Origin: Pseudoscleropodium purum
Lineage: Eukaryota; Streptophyta; Bryopsida; Hypnales; Brachytheciaceae
DNA length: 64,000 nucleotides
Reading direction: 5' to 3'
Assembly: GCA_963969395.1 (NCBI GenBank)
Contig: OZ017802.1
Location: 746,501-810,500, forward strand
The translations under genes were made by a program, and so were the position numbers. This document shows, piece by piece, positions 1-11,109 of this stretch. Each line of letters opens with the position of its first letter. The stretch's first letter is position 1. Below the pieces are notes generated by a model. That model ran no database searches. It had not been told where the DNA came from and saw only the letters and a list, made by a program, of their open reading frames with translations.

Positions 1-1482
1 CATTGATGATATGAAAGCAATACTATGCATTTCATTATAGATAAGGCATAAGCCACTAGACATTTATTGGCTAGTTATCAAACACTAGTAGAAAAACATG
101 TTGAAATCAATACATTCTGAACGTAGAATTCACGTTTTTGAAAACGTTTTTCTGGAACTTGAAAATATCAGATAGTTTATGTTGAGGTCTATATATTGAA
201 CGTCTACATTTCGACATGTTCTAATGTTATTTTGGCTATTGGCTTTGATTATAAATGTCTTCTTAAATTGCGATTTACAATGTTGTAATTTCAGTATGTT
301 TTACAAAACATAATTTACAACATTGGCCCCATCCATATACCTATTGTTTTCTGGACCAAAAACATGCATAAATATTGTAAGCTCTTCCCAATATGAGAGC
401 TTAATTAACTTTTGCAATCTTTAATTGTTATAGCAAACTCCATTTCTTAAGCTACTTTCACCACGTACAACTCTTGTAACCTATAAATTTTAAAATTAAG
501 CTCTATTTTTCAATTCTATTGAACCTCGATACATAATTACAACTGCGCATGTTGTTTGTCATAGTAGCCTACACCATTAAAAGACATGTACAACTTCTCT
601 AACAAAAAAGTGCATCAATATCCACCACATCTAAGTTGCCTCAATTGCTTCCTACTGCTCACAAATCTTGTTGTACTACTGTTCAAGTCTTTACTCATTT
701 TGAAGATGACTCCTCTTCACTGCCGCATTAGACTATCGTTGACAATCATTTCCATTAAAGTTTGTTACAAAAGAAGTGGAAGTCTACTTTGTCACACATA
801 TGACACACTGCAAAAAACAAAACATTAATTAAAAGTTATTAATTTCTTGTTTACAAGCACTAAGACAATGTCCACACTTACAATTTCAAGACAATGCTAA
901 CTGAAAACAAGTTATAGTCTGAAAATGAATAAAAATTCCTGCACACAGTTGCCTCTTTTCATTTTAAGAGATGTTCATTATATTGCCATGAACTTGAATA
1001 TTTTATTTTCTTAAATAGAAGCCTCTAAAACCACACAAAACTCTTTGTTAGGAAAATGTACAAAACTATTTCTGTGAACACTTCTTCCAATCATACAACC
1101 TAAAAAACAATTAATAGAAATATTAAGAAAATGAACCACTTTATTTTCAAAAACATATTTGGACTTCAACTACAGTATAATCTAGTGAAGACAATTCCAG
1201 AACTAACTCTAATTTCCAAAAAAATTATTTATTTACACATAAAGCACGTTCGTACTCCAAAAGATTGATACTAACATCAAAAGATGCTTTCATACATTGC
1301 TCACAAGAAAAAGTGCATGACAAACTCATCCATCCTAATGTAATTTTGACAATGCCTAAGGAAGTTCTCTTGTCAACCCTCCACCAACACAACCACTATT
1401 ATTGACCATACAAACTTCGATGCACTCAAAAACAAATCAAACTTTAAAACACTAATAGAAGATTCAATTTTGTTTTTGTTTT
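1..1482. other. AT-rich intergenic DNA, no gene seen
   Basis: No convincing coding frame, RNA gene or repeat family member is visible. The only sizeable frame (586-828) has no family resemblance and a composition typical of random AT-rich sequence. Confidence 0.6.
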
Positions 1483-1821
1483 TATTGAGAGTACAAAGTA
1501 CTATATGGAAGAAAGGTTTTACTTAGATAGTAGAAAGATGCAAACCCACGTGAATGGGCTAAACATTACTGAGAATACGCAGTAGTATATGGGAGAAAGG
1601 CTTTACTTAAGATGGTAGAAAGATACCATGCCACATAAGTGGGTTGAACATAAATTACAAGCCTTTCCTAGTTATCCACAAACCACGTGGGATAACTAAC
1701 TACATTGGGCTGCCTTTGACTACGAGCAATATCCATGGACTCTTACACTAACTAAGTGTCTAATGCTACTCCTAAGGGAGACTGTACATGGTCTACGCTA
1801 TTATGTACACAATCTCTAACA
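1483..1821 (-). repeat. LTR of copia family C (3' LTR of element C1)
   Basis: On the minus strand it begins TGTTAGAG and ends CTCAATA, as in the C LTR at 14076-14330. It abuts a polypurine-type tract (ccactctcaaagtgggag on the minus strand, ending at 1822), so it is the 3' LTR. It is about 85 bp longer than its relative because its 3' end is tandemly duplicated (1483-1566 and 1567-1652). It encodes the last codons and stop of the C1 pol frame. Confidence 0.75.
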
Positions 1822-2797
1822 CTCCCACTTTGAGAGTGGGCAAAGGCTCGAAGCCCCATCTTCTCAATGAAGCTTTGGTGTTGTGGCTTCCCAAGGGCTT
1901 TGGTCAGCACATTAGCAACCATAGCTTGGGTAGGCACATACTTGAGCTCAATCACCTCATCCTCCACTCGTTCACGAATGAAATGGTGGCACACATCAAT
2001 GTGCTTCGTCCGAGAGTGATGGGTGGGATTCTTGGCCAAAGCAATGGTCCCTTGGTTGTCACACCAAATGGGTATGCTCCCCTCTTGCGCAAGACCAACA
2101 TCAGCCAAGAGTTGCCTTAGCCAAATGGCCTCCTTCGTGGCTTGGCTCATGGCCATGTACTCGGCCTCTGTTGTAGAAAGAGCTATGGTGGGCTGCCTCT
2201 TGGAATTCCATGAAATGGCACATCTCCCAAGCATAGACACGTAACCCGTGGTGGATCTCCTATTTGCCTCATCGCCCGCCCAATCTGCATCACAAAACCC
2301 GTGCAAAGGCACTTGGGCACCTCCAAGTTGCAACTCCAAGCCAAGTGTGCCTTGATGAGGGTATCTCATCACCCTCTTCACCGTTGCCCAATGATTGGGG
2401 CCATACTTGGACATGTGTTGGCTCACAACACTCACCGGGAATGCCAAATCAGGCCTCATCGCCACCATGGCATACATCAAACAACCCACCGCTGCCTTGT
2501 AAGGCACACCGTGCATTTTAGCCCTCACCTCCTAGAATTCTTCATTCGTGAGCTTGGGCAACTTCACATGCGTGTCAAGTGGTGTCCCTATGGTTTTGCA
2601 CTCATCCATGTTGAACCGCTTGAGAATCTCTTCAAGGTACTTGCGTTGGCTCATGGTGATGGTGCGGGTAGCCCTATCCTTCTTGAACTCCACTCCAAGG
2701 CAATACTTCAACTCTCTAAGATCGGTCATCCCGTACTCCTTCTTGAGCATCGCCTTCACTTCAAGCATCTTGGATATGCTACTTATAAGGAGGATCA
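1822..2797 (-). pseudogene. copia C1 pol remnant: RT end and RNase H
   Basis: The minus strand encodes the 3' end of a Ty1/copia polyprotein. The RNase H part is open at 1752-2528 and shows DADWAGD, the STTEAEYMA block, WCDNQG and the TKHIDV block. The preceding reverse transcriptase piece is open at 2532-2798 and shows QRKYLEEILKRFN and GTPLDTHVKLP. A TAG at about 2532 separates the two, and a two-residue change disturbs the RYLQGTLG block. The rest of RT continues at 8395 beyond the inserted element A1. It is a dead fragment, close to family A in sequence but with its own LTR type. Confidence 0.8.
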
Positions 2798-3053
2798 TAT
2801 TGAGATTACAATATGAGAAGGATGAAAGGCTTTACTTAGATGGTAGGATGATATCAAGGCCCATGCATGGGCTGAACATAAAAGGGAAAAGCCTTTCCCT
2901 AGTTATCCACAAACCATGTGGGATAACTAAACACCATGGGCTGCCTTTGACTACAAGCAATACCCATTAGACTCTAAGCCTAACTAAGAGGCTAATACTA
3001 CTCCTAGGGCTGAATGTACATAATCTACACTAATATGTACATGTTCTTCAACA
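2798..3053 (-). repeat. 3' LTR of A1
   Basis: 256 bp, TGTTGAAG...CTCAATA on the minus strand. Contains the palindrome GCCCATGCATGGGC (2859-2872) and a hairpin made by AGTTATCC/GGATAACT arms. The polyprotein stop lies inside it at 2984-2986. Confidence 0.92.
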
Positions 3054-6000
3054 CTCCCACTTTGAGAGTGGTCAAAGGCTCCAAGGCCCATCTTTCCTAT
3101 CAAGTTGTGGTGTTGTGGCTTCCCAAGGGCCTTGGTCAGCACATCAGCAACCATAGCTTGGGTAGGCACATACTTGAGCTCAATCACCTCAGCCTCCACT
3201 CGTTCACGAATGAAATGGTGTTGCACATCAATGTGCTTGGTACGAGAGTGGTGGGTGGGATTTTTGGCCAAAGCAATGGCCCCTTGGTTGTCACACCAAA
3301 TGGGTGTGCTCCCCTCTTGCACAAGACCAACATCAACCAAGAGTTGCCTCAACCAAATGGCCTCCTTGGTGCATTGGCTCATGGCCATGTATTCAGCCTC
3401 CGTTGTAGAGAGAGCTATGGTGGGCTGCCTCTTGGAATTCCAAGTAATGGCACCCAATTCGAGCTTAAACACATAGCCGGTGGTGGATCTCCTATCACCC
3501 TCATCACCCACCCAATCCACATCACAATACCCATGCAAAGTCACATGGGCACCTCCAAGTTGCAACTCCATGCCAAGTGTGCCTTGAAGGTACCTCATCA
3601 CCCTCTTCACCGCTGCCCAATGCATTGGGCCATACTTGGACATGTGTTGACTCACAACACTCACCGGAAAGGCCAAATCAGGCCTTGTGGCTACCATGGC
3701 ATACATCAAGCACCCAACCGCTGCCTTGTAAGGCACACTTTGCATTTCAGCCCTCACCTCTCCAAATTCAGCATCCGTGAGCTTGGGCAACTTCACATGA
3801 GTGTCAAGGGGTGTACCTATGGCTTTGCACTCCTCCATGTTGAAGCGCTTGAGGATTTCTTCAAGGTACTTGCGTTGGCTCATGGTGATGGTGCGGGCAG
3901 CCCTATCCCTCTTGAACTCCACTCCAAGGCAATAGCTTAGCTCTCCAAGATCCGTCATCTCATACTCCTCTTTGAGCATAGCCTTCACCTCAAGCATCTT
4001 GGTCATGCTACTTGCAAGGAGGATTAGATCATCCACATATAAGATCACAATCACCAAAAACTCACCACTTTGCATGGTGTACAAAGAGTGATCAGCATGG
4101 CTTCTTAGGAAGCCCTTCCTCACAAACATGGCATCAATATCTTGGTACCAGGCCCTCCCCGATTGCTTCAACCCGGGAAGGGCTTTCCTCAACTTGCACT
4201 TGAGATGCTTTTGGCCTTCTTGCACAAAACCTTGGGCCTGATCCATGTAGATGACCTCCTTGAGCTTGGGGTTGAGAAAAGCCGTCTTCACATCCATTTG
4301 GTGCATCTCCAAGTCCATGGCTGCCCCAAGACTCACAACACACCGGATGGTGCTAAACTTGGCAACGGGAGCAAAAGTCTCATTAAAATCCACACCCTCC
4401 ACTTGGGAGAATCCCCTAGCAACCAGCCTTGCCTTGTACCTCACAACATGACCCAAAGCATCCCTTTTGGTGGAGAAAACCCACTTACAACCCACACTTG
4501 ATCTCTTGGAAGGAAGGGGTGCAAGCTCCCATGTCCCCTTGGTAATGAGGGCCTTGTACTCCTCTTGCATGGCCAACTCCCACTTGCTTGCATCCTCACA
4601 ACGCAACACCTCTCCTAGTGTGGAGGGATCTCCAAGGAAAGCCACATTGGCTTGTTCTTCATTTTGTGGGGGAAGAATGTGATTCAGCCACCAATCTCCA
4701 AGTGGCTTGCGGGTCCTTGTTGGATAACGTGGCTCCTCTTGCTCCTCCAAGGGCTGGTCTTGCTCCTCCAAAGGCTGATCTTGCTCTTCCAAGGGCTGAT
4801 CACGCTCTTGCCCCCTTGGTAAAGATCTTGGAGAAGGGGCTGATGGCCTCTTCCCTTGGGGTGTGGCCGCCTTCTTCTTGGGCTCCACCAACTCTTCATC
4901 TTCTTCATCTTCATCTCCTTCATCTTCCATGTGCACTCTTGGAGTTGTGCCCACCTTTTGGGCTGGTCCTCCACTACTCCCACTTGGGCTCACCTCCAAG
5001 AGCTTAGGATCAGCACCTCCATCCTCCAAGAAGGTCACATCTCGACTCTTGATGATGGCCTTACTCTCCACACACATCAGCCTATAAGCCTTGGTTCCCT
5101 CACAATAACCAAGGAAAAGACACTTGATGCCCTTGGCATCCAACTTGGTCCTCTTGGCACTTGGAACCAATGCGTAGGCAATGCACCCGAAGATGCGCAT
5201 GTGAGACACATGAGGTCTGATCCCACTCCAAGCTTCTTGGGGTGTCTTGCTTGTCAAGGCTTGCGTAGGGCACCGATTCCTTGTATAAACCGCATTGGAC
5301 ACGGCCTCCCCCCAAAGCTCATACTTCAGCCCTTGGCCATGAATCATGGCCCTTGCCATCTCCACAATGGTGCGATTGGCATGCTCCGCTACGCCGTTTT
5401 GTTGAGGAGTGTAAGGGGCTGAAGTGTGGTGCTCAATGCCATGAGCCTTCAAGTACCCCTCAAAGGCCTTGGACACATACTCCCCTCCATTATCCGATCG
5501 CAGCACCTTCACCTTGCACTCGGATTGGGCCTCCGCAAGGGCCTTCCAAGTCTCAAAACGCCCAAACACCTCACTCTTGCACTTCAGCATGTACACCCAA
5601 ACCTTACGAGAGAAATCATGAATGAAGGTCACAAAATACCTTGCTCCTCCAATGGATGTGGTCTTCATTGGCCCGCACACATCAGAATGCACAAGCTCCA
5701 ATAGCTTGCTCGCCCTTGTGGCCCCATCCTTGGGAAAGGGCTGCCTTGCTTGCTTGCCTTCCATGCACCCCTTGCACACCATAGAACTCCAATCATGCTT
5801 GCAAGAAGAGAGGTTCAGCCCCTTCACAATGTGTTGGAGGCTCTTCATGCTCTTCACATTCAAGTGCCCAAGCCTCCTATGCCAAAGCTCCACAAGGTCT
5901 TCATGGGCTGATCCTTGGGCCACACACGCCAAGGAAGTGCCATTCACCTTGGTGAAATGGAGGAGGTACAAGTTGCCCTCACGAGGGGCTGATGCAATCA

Positions 6001-7177
6001 AGACTCCACTTGGTGAACGCACAACACACCCCACCATGTTGAAATGCACTTTCAAACCTCCCAAAGACAATTTGCTTACCGAAAGCAAGTTGGCATGCAA
6101 CTTGGGGACATGAAGGACCTCATGGATTTGGATCCTTTTGGGCTGACCCTTCACCATCACCTCCACAAGGATCTCCCCCTTGCCAAGGGCCTCCACCATG
6201 CCATTGTCTCCCAAATAAATCTTCTTCCCCGAAATGGGCTGATACGTGTGGAAGGCATCACGATGGCTGGTTATATGTTGGGTGGCTCCCGAGTCCACAA
6301 TCCAAGTAAACATGTTGGCCTTCTCCCCTCCTCCATTGGCTGCAAAGGCGAAATCCTCCTCTTCCTCCTCTTTGGAACCTTGGTGTGCACTCTCCTTGCC
6401 TTTGTCTTGGCTGATCTTGCAATGCCTAGCAATGTGGCCTGGTTTGACACACTTGAAGCACGTCCTTGTCTCCTTGAAAGCCTTGGTGTTGCCTCCCTTG
6501 CCATGTCTTGAGACTAGGGCTGATCCCTCCCCTTGGGGCTCATTCTCCTTGCGCTTGGTCACCTCATGCATCAAGCGAGCCGTCACAAACTCCAAGGTCA
6601 GCTCCTTGGTGGGCCTTGTCTCCAATGCGGTGATGAGGAACTCATAAGACGATGGCAAGCTTGCCAACAAGGTCATCACCACATCTCCCTCCGTCACGGG
6701 CGCATCCAAACAAGCCAACTCATCCGCAAGAGCCTTGACCTTGTTGACGTGATCCAACAAATCGTCCTCCTCTTCCATCTTGCTAGTGAAGAACTTTCGG
6801 CGAAGAAATAGGAGGTTGGAGAGTCTCTTGGTCTCATGGATGTTGCAAAGGGTGGTCCACGCTTGGACTGGTCCCTTGCAATGGCGGATGTGTGCAATTT
6901 GCCGGTCCGCAAGGTTGATGGCAATGAGAGCAAAGGCCTTCTTCTCCTTCCTCTCAAACCCCTTCTTGGTCTTTGGATCCGCATCTTCACTTGGAGGCTC
7001 CTCACTCCCATCCACCACGTCCCACAAGTCCCTCTCCGCAAGGATCATCTCCATCTTGAACTTCCACATGCCAAAGTTCTCCCCATTGAACTTGTCCATG
7101 ATGCGCACGCCCTCTCCTCCACTTGATGACATGATGAAGCACCTCCCACTTGTTGGCAGCACCCAAAGGGTCTCCAA
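2984..7177 (-). CDS. Ty1/copia gag-pol polyprotein of A1 (1397 aa)
   Basis: Single open frame for a copia Gag-Pol, which makes virus-like particles and copies and integrates the element. Domains in order: Gag (about residues 16-270) with a CX2CX4HX4C knuckle at 240-253; aspartic protease DSGA at 295-298; integrase with H433/H438/C468/C471 and a D499, D562, E598 triad (D,D35E); linker rich in E, D and P; reverse transcriptase with YVDD at 1047-1050; RNase H from about 1205 to 1350. Residue 16 is the likelier start, because it aligns with the first Met of family B Gag and the codons before it lie in the repeated leader. Likely damaging changes against A2/A3: knuckle Gly244 to Val, IDDFSR to IHDFSR, AERANR to AEHANR, and Ala to Val twice in the RNase H DADWAGD block. 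The last ~24 codons are LTR-encoded. Confidence 0.93.
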   Translation of the reverse strand: METLWVLPTSGRCFIMSSSGGEGVRIMDKFNGENFGMWKFKMEMILAERDLWDVVDGSEEPPSEDADPKTKKGFERKEKKAFALIAINLADRQIAHIRHCKGPVQAWTTLCNIHETKRLSNLLFLRRKFFTSKMEEEDDLLDHVNKVKALADELACLDAPVTEGDVVMTLLASLPSSYEFLITALETRPTKELTLEFVTARLMHEVTKRKENEPQGEGSALVSRHGKGGNTKAFKETRTCFKCVKPGHIARHCKISQDKGKESAHQGSKEEEEEDFAFAANGGGEKANMFTWIVDSGATQHITSHRDAFHTYQPISGKKIYLGDNGMVEALGKGEILVEVMVKGQPKRIQIHEVLHVPKLHANLLSVSKLSLGGLKVHFNMVGCVVRSPSGVLIASAPREGNLYLLHFTKVNGTSLACVAQGSAHEDLVELWHRRLGHLNVKSMKSLQHIVKGLNLSSCKHDWSSMVCKGCMEGKQARQPFPKDGATRASKLLELVHSDVCGPMKTTSIGGARYFVTFIHDFSRKVWVYMLKCKSEVFGRFETWKALAEAQSECKVKVLRSDNGGEYVSKAFEGYLKAHGIEHHTSAPYTPQQNGVAEHANRTIVEMARAMIHGQGLKYELWGEAVSNAVYTRNRCPTQALTSKTPQEAWSGIRPHVSHMRIFGCIAYALVPSAKRTKLDAKGIKCLFLGYCEGTKAYRLMCVESKAIIKSRDVTFLEDGGADPKLLEVSPSGSSGGPAQKVGTTPRVHMEDEGDEDEEDEELVEPKKKAATPQGKRPSAPSPRSLPRGQERDQPLEEQDQPLEEQDQPLEEQEEPRYPTRTRKPLGDWWLNHILPPQNEEQANVAFLGDPSTLGEVLRCEDASKWELAMQEEYKALITKGTWELAPLPSKRSSVGCKWVFSTKRDALGHVVRYKARLVARGFSQVEGVDFNETFAPVAKFSTIRCVVSLGAAMDLEMHQMDVKTAFLNPKLKEVIYMDQAQGFVQEGQKHLKCKLRKALPGLKQSGRAWYQDIDAMFVRKGFLRSHADHSLYTMQSGEFLVIVILYVDDLILLASSMTKMLEVKAMLKEEYEMTDLGELSYCLGVEFKRDRAARTITMSQRKYLEEILKRFNMEECKAIGTPLDTHVKLPKLTDAEFGEVRAEMQSVPYKAAVGCLMYAMVATRPDLAFPVSVVSQHMSKYGPMHWAAVKRVMRYLQGTLGMELQLGGAHVTLHGYCDVDWVGDEGDRRSTTGYVFKLELGAITWNSKRQPTIALSTTEAEYMAMSQCTKEAIWLRQLLVDVGLVQEGSTPIWCDNQGAIALAKNPTHHSRTKHIDVQHHFIRERVEAEVIELKYVPTQAMVADVLTKALGKPQHHNLIGKMGLGAFDHSQSGSVEEHVHISVDYVHSALGVVLAS

Positions 7178-8121
7178 GTCAATTCAGCCTCCAAACACTC
7201 CCTTGGAAGCCAATTGGGCTGAAACAACAACAATCAGCCCTTCCAAGGACACCTCTCACTTGTTGGCAGCACCCTAAGTGTCTCCAAGTCAATTTAGCCT
7301 CCAAACACTCCCTTGGAGGCCAATTGGGCTGAAATGGCAATAATCAGCCCTTCCAAGATCCTCACAACCTTAGGAAGGACAAAACACTCCTCACAAGTGC
7401 CTCACCTCCTCTCAACACGAATTCAGACCCTAATGGAGCTCAAATCCACCACATGGACATGATGGGCTAGTGCTACTTCAATTCAGCAAGCCAACTCACA
7501 ATGCTCCTCACAAATAGGGTACTCCACACTCCAAGGCACTCAAGCCTTCCAATCAGCCCTCAATGGATCACCAATCCACCCAAACACCCTAATTGGCCCT
7601 CAATGGCTCACATGGCCACAAATCAGCCCTCTTGGGTTCACAAAGTCCATGAATTGCCTCACACACTCACAAGGGCACTAATCAGCCCTCCATGCATGGC
7701 AAAAACCTCAAGCAACTCAAATATGCTTCCAAGGCTCACAAAGACTCTCAATAGATGGCAATTGGCACCATTACTATCCACAATGCACCTAAGTGCAAAA
7801 TCAGCCACAATGGGCTCCCAATGTACTTTTCTAAGCACAAACTCAAACTAGGAGCATGCAACCAGCACACTCTAGGTCTGATTACTACCATAAGCAATGT
7901 CCCACCCAAAATGTACTCCAAACCTCACAAACCAGCCAACAAAAGCTCAAAAAAAATTTCCTCCTTTTTAAAAAAAATGCACTCCAAAGTTTTTGTTTTT
8001 GAAAAATGACTCACACCATATGGTTTGTAGGTGACAAGTGACAAAGGGCTGATTACTCCTCCAAGCTCCAAGACCTCCTCCAAATGCTTTGAATTCCTCC
8101 CTCAAACGCAACTCCAAGTGC
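7178..8121 (-). other. 5' leader of A1 with tandem duplication
   Basis: Non-coding stretch between primer-binding site and gag. Two imperfect direct repeats of about 110 bp (near 7144-7259 and 7252-7370) share the cacttgttggcagcacc block and the ccaattgggctgaaa block. Further on, the short motif aatcagccct recurs many times. The same leader is present in A2 and A3. Confidence 0.75.
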
Positions 8122-8135
8122 GTGGGCCCATAACC
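8122..8135 (-). promoter_or_regulatory. Primer-binding site of A1 (half-tRNA-iMet type)
   Basis: GGTTATGGGCCCAC on the minus strand, directly after the 5' LTR. It is complementary to the anticodon stem-loop of eukaryotic initiator tRNA-Met, not to a tRNA 3' end. The same 14 bases follow every 5' LTR in the window. Confidence 0.8.
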
Positions 8136-8394
8136 TATTGAGATTACAATATTATGAGAAGGATGAAAGGCTTTACTTAGATGGTAGGATGATATCAAGG
8201 CCCATGCATGGGCTGAACATAAAAGGGAAAAGCCTTTCCCTAGTTATCCACAAACCATGTGGGATAACTAAAGACCATGGGCTGCCTTTGACTACAAGCA
8301 ATACCCATTAGACTCTAAGCCTAACTAAGAGGCTAATACTACTCCTAGGGCTGAATGTACATAATCTACACTAATATGTACATGTTCTTCAACA
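8136..8394 (-). repeat. 5' LTR of A1
   Basis: 259 bp, same ends as the 3' LTR, with a 3-bp (att) difference near the CTCAATA end. Followed by the second copy of the gatca target duplication (8395-8399). Confidence 0.92.
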
Positions 8395-8663
8395 GATCAG
8401 ATCATCCACGTAGAGGATCACAATCACCAAATGCTCACGACTTTGCAAGGTGTACAAAGAGTGATCAGCGTGGCCTCTTTTGAACCCTTCCCCACAAGCA
8501 TGCCATCAATATCTCGATACCAAACTCTCCCCGATTGCTTCAACCCGGGGAGTGCCTTCTTCAACTTGCACTTCAAATGCTCTTAGCCTTCTTGCACAAA
8601 GCCTTGGGGCTGATCCATGTAGATGACCTCCTCCAACTTGGGGTTGAGAAAAGCCGTCTTTAC
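8395..8663 (-). pseudogene. copia C1 RT remnant, upstream half
   Basis: Continuation of the C1 reverse transcriptase on the far side of A1. Recognisable pieces on the minus strand include KTAFLNPKLEEVIYMDQP, LKCKLKKALPGLKQSG and HADHSLYT-like sequence. Stops and small frame disruptions are present (a stop in the CTCTTAGCC stretch near 8583). It breaks off at about 8664, where an unrelated LTR fragment in the other orientation begins, so the 5' part of C1 is lost. Confidence 0.7.
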
Positions 8664-8739
8664 TATTGAAGAACATGTACATATTAGTGTAGATTATGTA
8701 CATTCAGCCCTAGGAGTAGTATTAGCCTCTTAGCTAGGC
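8664..8739 (+). repeat. LTR fragment of family A, plus orientation
   Basis: First ~75 bp of the A LTR (gaagaacatgtacatatt through attagcctcttag), opposite in orientation to the elements on either side. It joins C1 RT on the left and B1 pol on the right with no target duplication, so it marks a rearrangement breakpoint. Confidence 0.8.
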
Positions 8740-10961
8740 TCATTGGGCGTTGGTGGTGTGTCATCATGCTCTTCATCTTCCTTGGGCAAAGCATCCATGC
8801 TTGGAGATTTGTCCACCTCAATTTTAGGTTCCTCCATGCTCCCACTTGGACACATCTCCAAATCATGGCTTGCCCCTTGCTTGCCTTCCACAAATGTGAC
8901 ATCTCGACTTTTGATCATCTTCTTTGTCTCTAAACACATGAGCCTGTAAGCTTTGGAGCCCTCACAATAGCCCACCAACAAACACTTAATGCCCTTGGCA
9001 TCAAGCTTGGAACGCTTGGGACTCAAATCTAAAGCATATGCAACGCATCCAAAGATGCGCATGTGCCCAATATTGGGCCTCTTCCCACTCCAAGCTTGTT
9101 GTGGCGTCATAGATGCAATTGCATTGGTGGGGCACCTATTACGTGTGTAGACCGCATTGGATATAGCCTCCGCCCAAAGATCATATGTGCAACATGGCCC
9201 GAGCCATCTCCATAAGTGTGCGATTGGCACGCTCCGCCACACCATTTTGTTGTGGAGTATAAGGCGCTGAAGTTTGGTGTTGAATGCCATGTTCTCTCAT
9301 AAAAGCCTCAAAGGCCTTGGACATGTACTACCCTCCATTGTCCGACCGCAACACCTTCACCTTGTGCCCCAATTCATTCTCCACAAGTGCCTTCCATGCC
9401 TTAAACCTCTCCAATACATCACTCTTGCACTTGAGCATAAACACCCATATCTTCCTTGAAAAATCATCAATGAAGGTCAAAAAATACCTTGCACCACCCA
9501 TGGAAGTGGTCTTCATAGGGCCACACACATCGGAGTGCACAATCTCCAACACCTTGGTTGCCCTTGTGCCTCCATCCCTTGGGAACGGTTGCCTTGCTTG
9601 CTTGCCTTCAATGTAAGCCTCGCACTTCAAATCACAAGAGCCCTTCTCCACTTGCATGCCTCCCACCATGCTTTGAAGGGTCTTGACGCTCTTCTCATTG
9701 AGGTGGCCTAATCTCTTGTGCCATAGCTCCAAAGAGTGTTGGTGGAGTGCTCCTTGGGCCAAACATGCCATGCTTATGCCATTCACACTTTTAAACCTCA
9801 ATTGATACAAGTTGCCCTCTTTAGGTGCGGTCACAATCATCTCTCCATTGGGTGCACCCAAATCGCAACCCTTGTTGTTGAATTGCACCTTCAGCTCTTG
9901 TGACACCAACTTGCTCACCGAGAGCAAGTTGGCATGCAATTTGGGCACATGCAACGCATCTTGGATGCGAATGGTCTTCCTTTGGCCCTTCACCTCCACC
10001 TCCACCACGATGCACCCCATGCCAATTGCATCCACCACGCCATTGTCACCCAAATACACCTTGTGGTTGCTAATAGGCTTATAAGTGAGAAAAGCTTGTC
10101 TATGTGGAGTCATATGTTGCGTTGCACCCGAGTCAATGATCATGTGAACATGTCGGTGTTGTCATACCCATCATTGGTTGCAAACGCAAAGTCCTCCTCC
10201 ACTTCCTTGGCACTTGCCTTGTTTGCACTCTCCCTCTTGGGCAACCTACAAAACCGTGCAAGGTGGCCAGGCTTACCACAATTGTAGCACGTGCGTGTCT
10301 CTTTGCGTGATTGTGAGCTTCCTCCTTGTCCAATTCGTGAATAGAGTGCGGCCCCTCCTTCTTGGGGCTCATTCTCCTTCCTCTTGGACACTTCATGCAT
10401 CAATCTTGCGGTGATGAAGTTGAGGGTGAGCTCCTCCATGGGTCTTGTCTCCAATGCGGTGATAAGATACTCATATGAAGATGGCAAGCTATCAAGCAAA
10501 GTCATGACAATATCTCCATCCGTCACAGACACCTCCAAACAAGCGAGTTGGTCTACAAGCGCCTTGACCTTGTTGATGTGGTCGAGCATGTCTTCATTCT
10601 CTTGCATCTTGCACGTGAAGAACTTGCGCCGAATGAAAAGCATGTTGGACAAGCTCTTGGTCTCATGGATGTTGCGAAGCACCTTCCATGCTTTTGCGGG
10701 TCCTTTGCATGCGCGAACATGTGCAAGTTGCCTATCCACAAGATTGCAAGCAATGACAGAGAAGGCCTTCTTGACCCTCCTCTCATAGGACTTCTTGACT
10801 TTCACATCCGTATCGGTTGCGGGCTCTTCTTCGGTGCCTTCCACAGTCCCCCACAAGTCCTTCTCGGCCAAGATCATCTCCATCTTGAACTTCCATAGGC
10901 CAAAGTTCTCTCCATTGAACTTGTCAATGACCCTCACGCTATCTCCATCACTAGTGGCCAT
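8740..10961 (-). pseudogene. copia family B element B1: broken gag-pol, 3' truncated
   Basis: The minus strand carries gag (10140-10961), protease and integrase (9328-10143) and the integrase end plus linker (about 8730-9190). Gag starts MATSDGDSVRV and has the CYNCGKPGHLARFC knuckle. Lesions: a 1-bp deletion in the Trp-Ile codons just before DSGATQH joins gag and protease out of frame; GAG to TAG right after SDNGG stops integrase at the catalytic block; a 14-bp deletion near 9186 shifts the frame again. RT and RNase H are missing because the element is cut at about 8740. The gag retains the EMILAEKDLW segment that the nest copies lack. Confidence 0.85.
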
Positions 10962-11109
10962 GGTGAATACCTCCCACTCTACTACAACCCCAAGTGATCT
11001 AAGTCACTTCAATGTAACCTCAAAATGCACAACTCACTCCCTTGTGGTTGTAACAAGTCCAATAGGGTCCCAAATACCCTCAATCTTTCTAATAAGACCC
11101 TCAATGGTC

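Larger units (their letters stand above)
2798..8394 (-). mobile_element. Ty1/copia element A1, nearly complete, nested in C1
   Basis: Full-length copia element on the minus strand: 3' LTR 2798-3053, gag-pol 2984-7177, leader 7178-8121, primer-binding site 8122-8135, 5' LTR 8136-8394. A 5-bp target duplication gatca lies at 2793-2797 and 8395-8399. The flanking C1 RT sequence reads on across the insertion once one gatca is removed. The LTRs differ by a 3-bp indel and few substitutions. It carries more coding changes than A2 and A3, so it is probably the oldest of the three. Confidence 0.93.

Noticed and set aside
586..828. 80-codon ORF in the left AT-rich region
   Set aside because: No conserved motif and chance-like composition.
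3014..3940. 308-codon plus-strand frame opposite RNase H of A1 (also in A2 and A3)
   Set aside because: It mirrors the real minus-strand pol frame and its residues are the antisense reading of conserved RNase H codons.
7178..8121. Short plus-strand frames in the A leaders
   Set aside because: They are antisense to the leader, have repeated low-complexity composition and no family resemblance.
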